NCBI GenBank assembly: GCA_030141605.1
Contig: JAQGDQ010000154.1
Coordinates: 237,501 to 262,500, forward strand
Reading direction: 5' to 3'
DNA length: 25,000 nt
Source of the DNA: Tubiluchus corallicola
Lineage: Eukaryota; Priapulida; Priapulimorpha; Priapulimorphida; Tubiluchidae
This document shows, piece after piece, positions 1-7,640 of this stretch (position 1 is its first letter; every line of letters starts with the position of its first letter). The notes beneath the pieces are model-generated. The model worked only from the letters and a program-made list of their open reading frames with translations. It made no database searches and was not told the DNA's origin. Both the position numbers and the translations under genes were made by a program.

Positions 1-78
1 GTGAAAGAGTTGGTAAATTATATGGAGTTTGAAGATGAGCTAGGTACAACGATTGAGATTTTTATTGCAAATACCTGA
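1..78 (+). CDS. possible 3' end of an unknown coding exon (very tentative)
   Basis: The frame starting at base 1 is open for 25 codons and ends at TGA 76-78. It reads like an ordinary acidic, hydrophilic protein segment (for example MEFEDELGTTIEIF). No AATAAA follows closely, and a possible splice donor (CTAG then GTACAA) lies near position 50. A run this short can occur by chance, and the family is not recognisable. Confidence 0.15.
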   Translation: MKELVNYMEFEDELGTTIEIFIANT

Positions 79-805
79 TGTGTCAAAGAGCTTTTATAAC
101 AAATTATTTTTAAAAGCAAATTACAGGTTGAGCTCAACAATTCTGAGTGCACTTCAATTCCCTAAACAGATGTGTTGATTACTCTAGAAAAGCTAGAATT
201 TCATTGATGACGATATAATAACATGTTTTAATTACGGTTATTACTATTAGTACCTCATATATCTGTAATTTGTAATACCATTAGTTAGTTACCGTTGTCT
301 AACTAAACACTAAATGGTTTATAACTTACCAAGAAAATGACAACAACATTTTGTTAAGGTGTCAGAAGTTTGCAATAAGCCTTTTAATAGTTTCAGCGAT
401 TGATGATGATCGTGCAAAGGTCAAAGGGTAAGTGTACCAGACAAGGCATTGTTGCACACTTGCCAACGCCTCACAGCCCATGCTTAACAGCTTGCTGGAA
501 CCTTACCTGGCTCATTTCTTCTTGTTCCAAGCAAGATCCAGCCAGCAAATCACTCTACGCACAGACCAATGCATAACTAAGCAAAGTCCACGTAAAATAA
601 CTGAAGTTACTAAATTGATGCGGCCGACGGCTTTGCTGTACATAAATGTCACGTGACAGCTGTAGTTAAGACGCGTTGCTGTGGTATACTTAACCTTTGA
701 CCTGAGGCTTATTATCATCATCTAATTGTCAACATTATTATTAATGGTGTTACAAATACACAATTAATTAAATTTTGATACCATACTTGAAAGACAGGAA
801 ATCAG
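79..805. other. sparse AT-rich DNA, no supported gene
   Basis: Nothing here is convincingly coding. One possible small exon lies at 397-427. It is preceded by TTTCAG and followed by a strong GTAAGT donor. Its frame without stops ends in phase 1, which would match the phase of the tyrosine-rich terminal exon at 1987. The 74-codon frame at 432-656 has no recognisable domain. Confidence 0.4.
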
Positions 806-897
806 AAAAAGTTGGAATGCAGCCTGGATTTGATTGGCAATCTACGAAGTAAGCAGAAGGTCGCTGGTTCAAATCAAAGGCGTATTCCAACCTTTTC
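806..897 (+). repeat. tRNA-like inverted-repeat element (tRNA relic or short SINE)
   Basis: GTTGGAAT (811-818) pairs perfectly with ATTCCAAC (884-891). The stem extends inward through a G.T pair and a C-G pair, and outward through A-run and T-run flanks. Just before the right arm is GGTTCAAATC (866-875), which resembles the RNA polymerase III B box. The 3' T-stem partner is mutated and no clean anticodon arm folds, so this is not an intact tRNA gene. It could be a tRNA pseudogene, a tRNA-derived SINE, or a small inverted-repeat element with a chance B box. Confidence 0.35.
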
Positions 898-989
898 ACA
901 TATTGCTTTTTTTGAAATTTAGTAACAAAATTTAATTAATTATGGGTTTTTAACATCATCTATAGTTAGCCTAGATCGTTTAAATTGTT

Positions 990-997
990 ATATTATC

Positions 998-1029
<32 letters not shown>

Positions 1030-1353
1030 CATTATCATTATCATTATCATTATCATTATCATTATCATTATCATTATCATTATCATTATCATTATCATTA
1101 TCATTATCATTATCATTATCATTATCATTATCATTATCATTATCATTATCATTACCATTACCATTACCATTACCATTACCATTACCATTACCATTACCAT
1201 TACCATTACCATTACCATTACCATTACCATTACCATTATCATTATCATTATCATTATCATTATCATTATCATTATCATTATCATTATCATTATCATTATC
1301 ATTGTCATTATCATTATCATTATCATTATCATTATCATCATTATTATTATTAG
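990..1353. repeat. (TCATTA)n hexanucleotide microsatellite with a central CCATTA block
   Basis: About 60 hexamer units. The outer units are TCATTA, while a continuous block at about 1150-1237 is CCATTA, and there is a single TCATTG-type variant near 1303. The long His/Tyr and Met/Ile frames through it are repeat artefacts. The right end runs through ATTATTATT directly into the 3' end of the antisense LINE remnant, so the array looks like an expanded retrotransposon tail. Confidence 0.95.
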
Positions 1354-1830
1354 TTTATTTCGCATAAAAATATACAGTTTACAAAGATAAAGATGTTAGT
1401 AAAACAGGTAATGCGGTGTTAGTAAAGTAACATATCTACAGACATTCAACTTTATAATAACCACACATTGTAGTTCCCTTGTAATTATATTACATTATAC
1501 AGCGTTGTAAGGAGCTATAATAGATATCTTAAAACATAATCTTTAAATGAGTTCTTAACTTTTAATTTTACATTTTCGTTTAGATCTACAGTACAACCAT
1601 ATTTAAATCTTAAATTTACTCGACTGTTATTTACATAATAGCATAGCTTTGGAATTCTCAATGTGCAAGATTTTGCAATTTTTCTCACAAAGTTCAATTT
1701 TCGACTATCTATTAAATAATTCGCAGGCATTGTGCCACAAAAATACATTAACAATTTGACGCTTTCATTTTGTCTAAAACCGAAAATTTTTCTATAAGCA
1801 GTGTTCCATTTTACCCCATTGTTTACCCCA
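1354..1830 (-). mobile_element. non-LTR retrotransposon (LINE) 3' remnant
   Basis: Read on the minus strand, about 1823 down to 1515 encodes a continuous frame that begins around WNTAYRKIFGF, continues through ANYLIDSRKLNF, and stops at 1515. The W-N-x-A-Y-R-K-I-F pattern followed by a Y-L-I-D-x-R-K-L-x-F pattern is typical of the region C-terminal to the reverse transcriptase in Jockey/CR1-like elements. Upstream the frame is broken near 1830 by a small GGGGTAAA-type tandem repeat. About 150 bp of 3' UTR follows (1354-1514), ending in GAAATAAACTAATAATAAT and then the microsatellite. It is a 5'-truncated fossil. I inferred the assignment from motif memory, and the clade is unresolved. Confidence 0.55.
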
Positions 1831-1986
1831 TTTTACTTCATTGTTTGATATACCCCCAATTTCGCATCCGTATAATAAAATGGGTAGACAATATGTATTG
1901 ATCAGAGTTTTAGCTACTATGTCATTACGATTATGGCCCATACTTGAGAGAAAAACGTTCTTAGAGAAAAATTTCCCTATTTTTAG

Positions 1987-2381
1987 GTACGCACCATCGG
2001 TTTACAGTTCGTGTTCATTATGTGGATGATGCTGATAGGGGTGGCTACTACCAACACTACGGTTACATTACGAGAGAAACCCCACATGGGAGAAAGATCA
2101 TAGCCATGTCTGGACCATATTACACGAAATACATTTACAACAGCGAAGACGGCCAGTACTATCCAAGACGTGTTCTGACCGGCTATGAAAACGTGAACGA
2201 TGACTATGACTACAGCCAAGTGAATGAATTTGGTCAAAATGAACACGTTTCTACTGGAAATGCAAAGTACTTGCAGTACTACCCCAGCATTTTAAGAGAA
2301 GATCGTTTAGACGCATCTAATCGGGGTTATCAGAATCATCGTGGTTTTCGATATCGGAGTCCTTTGTATCGGCGTTATTAA
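1987..2381 (+). CDS. 3' terminal exon of a tyrosine-rich protein gene, function unknown
   Basis: I do not recognise this protein. The frame is open from a good acceptor (pyrimidine-rich CCCTATTTTTAG, 1976-1986) to TAA 2379-2381, giving about 130 residues from a phase-1 junction. An AATAAA follows at 2518. About one residue in six is tyrosine, often paired (GGYYQHYGY, GPYYTKYIY, GQYYPRR), mixed with Arg, Asp and Asn. The C-terminus is basic (GFRYRSPLYRRY). There is no cysteine and no membrane segment. An in-frame GTG at 2022 is only an internal valine, and the ATG at 2020 is in another frame, so the exon depends on upstream coding sequence. That may be 397-427 or outside the window. Tyr-rich, low-complexity composition is seen in some secreted matrix proteins, but that role is speculation. 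An alternative acceptor at 2007 keeps the same frame. Confidence 0.5.
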
Positions 2382-2517
2382 GCAGCAATTTCCATATCTC
2401 CCTCATATTTCCTTATCAAGATCGTGGCTTAGTTAACTTCTAATGACGTCTTTTAATGTTAGATTTCATGAATATACACTTTTTGGGAAATTAGTCTAGT
2501 TTACTATTTCTGTTGAC

Positions 2518-2523
2518 AATAAA
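2518..2523 (+). promoter_or_regulatory. poly(A) signal AATAAA of the tyrosine-rich gene
   Basis: Canonical AATAAA 137 nt after the stop codon of the 1987-2381 exon, followed by a T-rich stretch. It supports the exon being terminal. Confidence 0.55.
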
Positions 2524-3129
2524 TTTTTGAACAGCTCTCAGAAAGTTCCAAGAACAAGCAGACATGTTAATTTCCTTGCTTCGTCTGATAGTTTCTTCTA
2601 AGTAAAGTTAATAAATCAACTTGTGGCAAGTGAAAAAGACAAAAGTACATCACAAGTCGAGGCAGTGTAAAAATTTGTTGATAAAAGATAACGTATTGGT
2701 AGTACATTGTACCAATAAACAGTGTAAGTAGCATATTGCGCAATAGTTTACCAAGGCTTTCAAGTGCAATTGAAGTTGCTCTGTAGATAAAATCCATATA
2801 TGTAGTTCGTATTTTTACGAAAGAATAAAAGTTCCTTTCTTAGCCTTTGAGAAAATTTCTTACTAATGTTGTCTGAATAAATTTACGCTGATTGTGGCTA
2901 AGTTAGACGATATGACGAAATATTTGGCATTGACGCTACAGTTAGATAAGTAGTTAGTGAATTACATCTAGCCAATAATAAATTCACTCACTGGTCTTTA
3001 AACAAGACATGCGTCTTAACAAAAACAGGGTTGAAATGCTTGTCAATTATTATTATTATTGTTTATTTTGGAGAAGAACTGACGACTCACGTTTTATCCC
3101 GGGTGACTTGATTATGTGATTTTAATAAA
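2524..3129. other. convergent intergenic spacer
   Basis: Separates the 3' ends of the tyrosine-rich gene (+) and the GPCR gene (-). The 76-codon minus-strand frame at 2567-2797 has no recognisable domain or supporting signals. A short ATT run lies near 3048-3060. I see nothing else. Confidence 0.5.
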
Positions 3130-3135
3130 TTTATT
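3130..3135 (-). promoter_or_regulatory. poly(A) signal AATAAA of the GPCR gene
   Basis: TTTATT on the plus strand reads AATAAA on the minus strand, only about 22 nt after the GPCR stop codon. If used, the 3' UTR would be very short. Confidence 0.5.
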
Positions 3136-3157
3136 CAGTTCGGTGATCATTCAATAA

Positions 3158-4228
3158 TCAAGGAGCTTTGATTTTCATTTTCTTGTTAACTTGCGTAGCT
3201 GCTGGAGTTTTTTCACAGTTTTTCACACTTGCATCACAGATTAGAAAATTTGTAAATGAAAATTTTTGAGTGCAGTTGCCCATAGTCGACACAGTTGCGC
3301 CGGTTTTTCTACAGCAAATAACTTTGCGGTATAACTTCCGAAACTTACGATCTCTGAAGCCATATATCATCGGATTCAAAAATGAGTTACAGAAAACGAA
3401 AGTACATTCTGCCGTCAAATCAGGATGTATTGCTGCTACTGGATTTAAGAAAGAGGTAAAAACGTCGATCAGAGCAACGATAACAGGTGGTAGCCAACAT
3501 AAAATTAACGCTACTAGCACGATTAGTGTGGTGATGAATGGCTTGATTTCTCTTTTGAAACGTTGCTGTTGAAATGTAGCTGCAGAATTTGCTACTACAT
3601 GTTGCTTAATTTGATTAAGATGATGGCGAGCTATGTTCATTACGCGAATATAGAAATACGCAATGACCGGAGTCGGTATAAAAAAAGTTACTGTCAGCCA
3701 AAACAAAACGTAACTAGGTGATTGTATTTTCAGTAAGCGACAAGAGCCATGGTATTCGTTTACCCATCCCAAATATGGTAATGATGCTAGAGATAAGGCA
3801 ACTAACCATGATGCTATTACTAGCAGAACAATACGCTTACTAGTCATCAGAATGCTCTTCAATGGATAAACAATCTTTTCGTATTGGCTCACGGATATCA
3901 GCAAAATACTAAACATTGGGGAACACCAGTATGTATTACTCGTAAATTTTGCAAGGCATGCATGTTTTGATGACGTCAGGTCAGGTTCAAAGACTGTAAG
4001 CACGATGTACAACATGGTTACTCCTGTTAGTAGGTCGGCAACTGCCAAGTTTCCAATGAAAACATAGGATGTTTCCAATGAAAAACGTTTTTCCACCAAT
4101 AGAGTAATCAGAACAAGTGCATTGCTGACAAATATAAGGAATGCAATTGCGATCATAAATACCAAAAGAATACTTGCGTATGGAGACGAAACAAAATCTT
4201 CAAAAGTGCTTATATTAGACGCATTCAT
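3158..4228 (-). CDS. class A (rhodopsin-type) GPCR, cannabinoid/EDG/adenosine-like, atypical TM3 motif
   Basis: Intact single-exon frame of 356 residues, a normal length for the family, predicted to be a seven-helix plasma-membrane receptor. N-glycosylation sites lie at N2 and N5. TM1 has N36 in SNALVL. TM2 has D65 in NLAVADLL. TM4 has W141 and is followed by LPYLGW (150-155), a hallmark shared with cannabinoid-type receptors. TM5 contains FFIPTPVIAYFY (182-193). TM6 has CWLPP (244-248). TM7 has NPMIY (285-289), then a basic helix 8 and a possible palmitoylation pair C305-C306. The TM3 end reads SQY (114-116) where DRY is expected, so both the acidic residue and the arginine are missing, although the downstream I-x-x-P-L is kept. 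The start is the first Met before TM1. An AATAAA lies just past the stop. The ligand is unknown. The MECA-type assignment rests on motif resemblance only. Confidence 0.9.
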   Translation of the reverse strand: MNASNISTFEDFVSSPYASILLVFMIAIAFLIFVSNALVLITLLVEKRFSLETSYVFIGNLAVADLLTGVTMLYIVLTVFEPDLTSSKHACLAKFTSNTYWCSPMFSILLISVSQYEKIVYPLKSILMTSKRIVLLVIASWLVALSLASLPYLGWVNEYHGSCRLLKIQSPSYVLFWLTVTFFIPTPVIAYFYIRVMNIARHHLNQIKQHVVANSAATFQQQRFKREIKPFITTLIVLVALILCWLPPVIVALIDVFTSFLNPVAAIHPDLTAECTFVFCNSFLNPMIYGFRDRKFRKLYRKVICCRKTGATVSTMGNCTQKFSFTNFLICDASVKNCEKTPAATQVNKKMKIKAP

Positions 4229-5207
4229 TATTATTACTACGTATTTAAAAAGTTCGGCTCATAAAACAACAAAGCGCACGTCAAATTGCTGTACGAGCTG
4301 AAAATGTTAAAATGGGTAGTTTTACTAGATTTTTGAATTTCAATGCGCATGCGCTAATTAAGTCTGCACTAAACGGATCCAATGTATCAAGACGGGATCG
4401 TATTATCGTAATAACAAGGGAGGGTAGTATTTTACCTTTGCAAGCACAGACAGTTTTTAGTGAAAATATTATCAACTATACCACTTTTCACTTTCCCAGT
4501 TAAAATCATTTTTGTACCACTCCGCAAAAGATGCACAGAATAGCTAATTTTTTAGGAATCCATCTTGGACTCGATTATGACAAACGTGGATACGACGGTA
4601 AGGATGAGCATCAATATCATAACTACTGAGCAGCTTGAACTGTTCACTGCCTATAATATGATGACATTGATTGGTTACATAATGTGTCATAATACGTTTC
4701 AAGTGTGGTAATCCTTATTAAAATATGATGACACTGAAAACAGGGTAATGTTGCTTTTGACTGAATGCATTTTATCACGTGGTGGTGATGATGACCACGT
4801 GACTATTTAAGATAAATCTGCTTAAACGTTTTTTATTTCGAAAGATAAAATTTCATTCTACAGTTTAGTCTTGTTTTTATTCTAAATTACACATAATTTA
4901 CACATGACCTTTTCAGTGCTTAGAGCCTCTTGAGGTCCAAGTCCGATCCTGATTACATTTGCTATTTTGGAGCAACACGGTATTTTTTTTAGTATTTGTC
5001 GGTGAAATCATTGTAAGTATGATTCCTCCTTACATCACGAAAAATCTTTATTCGTTTCAAGTGTTCGTCATTGGCAATTGTTGTTGGAAAATGTAAAACC
5101 AAGTTGCACCATTAGCAGTTCTATTTTTAACTCAGTCTACGACAATATAAAAGCTACCATCTTATGTTTGAAAAGAAATGAACTTTATGATTTGTCTATA
5201 TTGAGCA
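4229..5207. promoter_or_regulatory. upstream region of the GPCR gene with an inverted pair of CACGTG E-boxes
   Basis: About 1 kb 5' of the GPCR start codon with no credible gene. TCACGTGGT (4775-4783) and ACCACGTGA (4794-4802) form a perfect 9-bp dyad around a 10-bp spacer. Each arm carries a palindromic CACGTG E-box, with centres 20 bp apart. Such sites bind bHLH-type factors (USF, Myc/Max, TFE, CLOCK). Use here is inference. The rest is AT-rich without recognisable signals. Confidence 0.4.
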
Positions 5208-5239
5208 TTGATAGTGGATCAAAAGTTGTCCACTATCAA
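5208..5239. repeat. perfect hairpin, 11-bp stem
   Basis: TTGATAGTGGA (5208-5218) and TCCACTATCAA (5229-5239) are exact reverse complements separated by 10 nt. There is no T-run and no nearby gene, so its role is unknown. Confidence 0.8.
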
Positions 5240-5483
5240 AACTAATAACAGCTGCTCGTTTTAATATCCGAGCGTGATTCTCTGTCCGTCCGCCACATTT
5301 TTTCAACCCGAAAAGTGTTTATCCCGTCCAATTCGAAAATTGAAATTTGCTCTAATGATTAAGTTGTTCTTAGTTCAAAACAAGAAATGTCGTTGGTTCA
5401 AAACAAAAAATGCAGAAATGCTGACTACTTATTAATTAGAACGGTTTTATTAATTAGTTAATTTTTCTCTAATTTAAATAACA

Positions 5484-5718
5484 TGCTCGTCGTCATCATC
5501 ATCATTATCGTCATCGTCGTCGTCATCGTCATCATCATCATCATCATCATCATCATCGTCGTCGTCGTCGTCGTCATCATCATCATCATCATCATCATCA
5601 TAATCATCATCATCGTCGTCGCCGTGATCATTATCATCGTCTCATCATCATCAACATCATATCTTCGTCATCGTCATCATATCGTGATAAGCAGCAGCAG
5701 CGGTGGCAGCAGCGGCAG
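5484..5718. repeat. (TCA/TCG)n trinucleotide array ending in AGC repeats
   Basis: Imperfect TCA and TCG triplets with AGC/GGC triplets at 5690-5718. The 113-codon frame through it (poly-Ile/Val) is a repeat artefact: it is pure low complexity with no sign of splicing. Confidence 0.9.
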
Positions 5719-7063
5719 ACGAATCTCATTAATAAAATGCTTTTTTACTTTATTAAAGTTTTTTCAGGTAGCGTTTACATTACCGCTGTTTGTTATCAAT
5801 GAAACTTCAAAATTTATTGCTTAAACCTCGTGTCCAATGAGTTAAAAATAACACTATGGTTGATAGCAACAGTATTTTATAGCATTGCGTTTGCAAATAA
5901 TAAAATCATGTTCTCAGTGATTAGATCTGCTTTGATATTTTGATTAAACGGGAAGAGGACACTAGGGATATTCCGAATTTGACTAAAACACATTTTTACA
6001 GCTCAGCAAACTGTAATTCCATTAACATTATCGTTGAACTGATTATAATTATTGATTTTTGAACTTAGGCACTGGATTAAAAATGTACGAATATCATCAT
6101 CGTGTACATACACGTTTCCCTACCTGTTAAATTTGGTCTTGCCCCTTTAACTGTCATCAGTCATGTGACCAGGTAGTTGGCCAGGTAGACATTACCTGGC
6201 ATGCAATTCAAGTTGTTATGATGTGAATGTTGTGAAATGATTGCTGTTTTTTTTTGCAAATTATAAGCGTCAAAACTCAGGGAGACCATATGTAAGTGTC
6301 TAATTATCTTTATACAATTAGGGCTTTTTCGCTGTTATTTTTTTGTATAATTATAGACGAAAATCACGTAACCTATTTTAGTAATTTACCTGTATCAAAC
6401 TTATGCTTTTCTGCTAAAAACTCATTGCTGTAATTTATTGTTACAGATAAAACGACAATTGCTGCATATTAAACATATTTGGATGTTCTCGAGTTTAAAT
6501 GGAGTTTAAATGCATTAAAGCACCAGACACGTTGATATGAGTTGCAGAACTTCGAGCCAGACTTGCCATCAAGTAGCAAACTGATGACGAGTAGCAAACG
6601 ACATGCTAATAACGGTCATTAATTAGACACAGTGACAGAGTGACTCACAATCTATTAGGGCCAAACGTTTTAAAAATCTCGCAGGAACTGTTATAACCGT
6701 TAGTAACAATTGTCAAGAGCATAGTAAAGGGAAGATTAAACATGAAAAAGGAAGCATGACACGTGCCATATCATTTTGAATTCAATTTCATTTAAAAAAA
6801 ACAATTTTTTAAAACGGTTTTAAAGTAAGCACAGATATCAAAAATCTATGTAGGTTTTATTATTTTAATTATAAGCTGTGTGAGAAATTTAGGAAGCAGT
6901 TATAACAGTCTCTTTCCTGTAGGCTTCATTCTAGCAAAAAAGTTGAGCCCAGAATAATGTCTTCAACGCAGCTAATTCAAAGCTGTGCAGATAATTCAAT
7001 ATACTGAGAGTTTATTAGTCGAGGAAAATGAATTCAGGAAAATTTTCTAAGCCAATGCTATAA
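5719..7063. other. intergenic AT-rich DNA, no supported gene
   Basis: No coding frame of interest. Near 6168-6202 there are repeated CCAGGTAG words with a nearby inverted ACCTGG, a loose dyad without a known role. The rest looks unstructured. Confidence 0.5.
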
Positions 7064-7195
7064 TAACAATAATAATGATGATGATGATGATGATAATAAT
7101 AATAGTAATAATAATCATCATCGTCATCTTCATCATCATCACATCATCAACATAATGATAATAAAAATAAAAATAATAATAATAATAATAATAAT

Positions 7196-7275
<80 letters not shown>
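7064..7275. repeat. compound trinucleotide array (AAT, ATG, CAT, AAC)
   Basis: Runs of ATG/ATA, then CATCAT, then AAT, a pure AAC block at about 7197-7243, and AAT again to 7275. Confidence 0.9.
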
Positions 7276-7276
<1 letters not shown>

Positions 7277-7576
7277 TTAACTAGTTGTATTAGCTACTAT
7301 CATGCTAAGGAAGTTATTAAAACGTCTGCTGTCAATTTTCATGCGATGCCACAGTCACTATAGAGTCTATAGTTATAAACTAAAGCCAAATCAATAGTTA
7401 CTAATTTACGTGCTGTGCATACTCTGCGCATGTGGGCAAATTAAATTGTAGTTAGACAGATGTAAAATGGTGCTTGTGGTACGCAGTGGATCGACACTTT
7501 ACATGATTGTAACACAAGTGTCTGCATTATAGCATGTATAGAACTGTCGTAGAATTTAATTGAAACTGATACGAAA
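7276..7576 (+). promoter_or_regulatory. probable promoter/5' UTR region of the alkaline phosphatase gene
   Basis: The 300 bp before the start codon. No clear TATA box at a credible distance and no other gene. The transcription start cannot be placed from sequence alone. Confidence 0.3.
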
Positions 7577-7640
7577 ATGGAAGTGTATATAGTTTTGCTT
7601 GTTTTATGCACAGTTTTATTTGGTGTCCAGTCTCGCCCAG
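7577..7640 (+). CDS. alkaline phosphatase exon 1 (signal peptide)
   Basis: Starts ATG in context GAAAATGG and encodes a short charged start, then the hydrophobic core [15 protein letters not shown] and a likely cleavage near VQS. It ends at donor CCAG then GTAAAT, phase 1. Exact cleavage is inferred. Confidence 0.85.

Noticed and set aside
985-1365. Long Tyr/His and Met/Ile open frames on both strands
   Set aside because: They are translations of the hexanucleotide array, with no coding signals.
4281-4503. Overlapping 63- and 64-codon frames upstream of the GPCR
   Set aside because: Short, mutually overlapping on opposite strands, no domain and no supporting signals.
5483-5824. 113-codon frame rich in Ile, Val and Ser
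   Set aside because: It is a trinucleotide repeat read in one frame, with a chance ATG.
5484-7275. CRISPR-like regular repeats
   Set aside because: The repeats are contiguous microsatellites without unique spacers, in eukaryotic DNA. The 48-bp minisatellite also lacks spacers.
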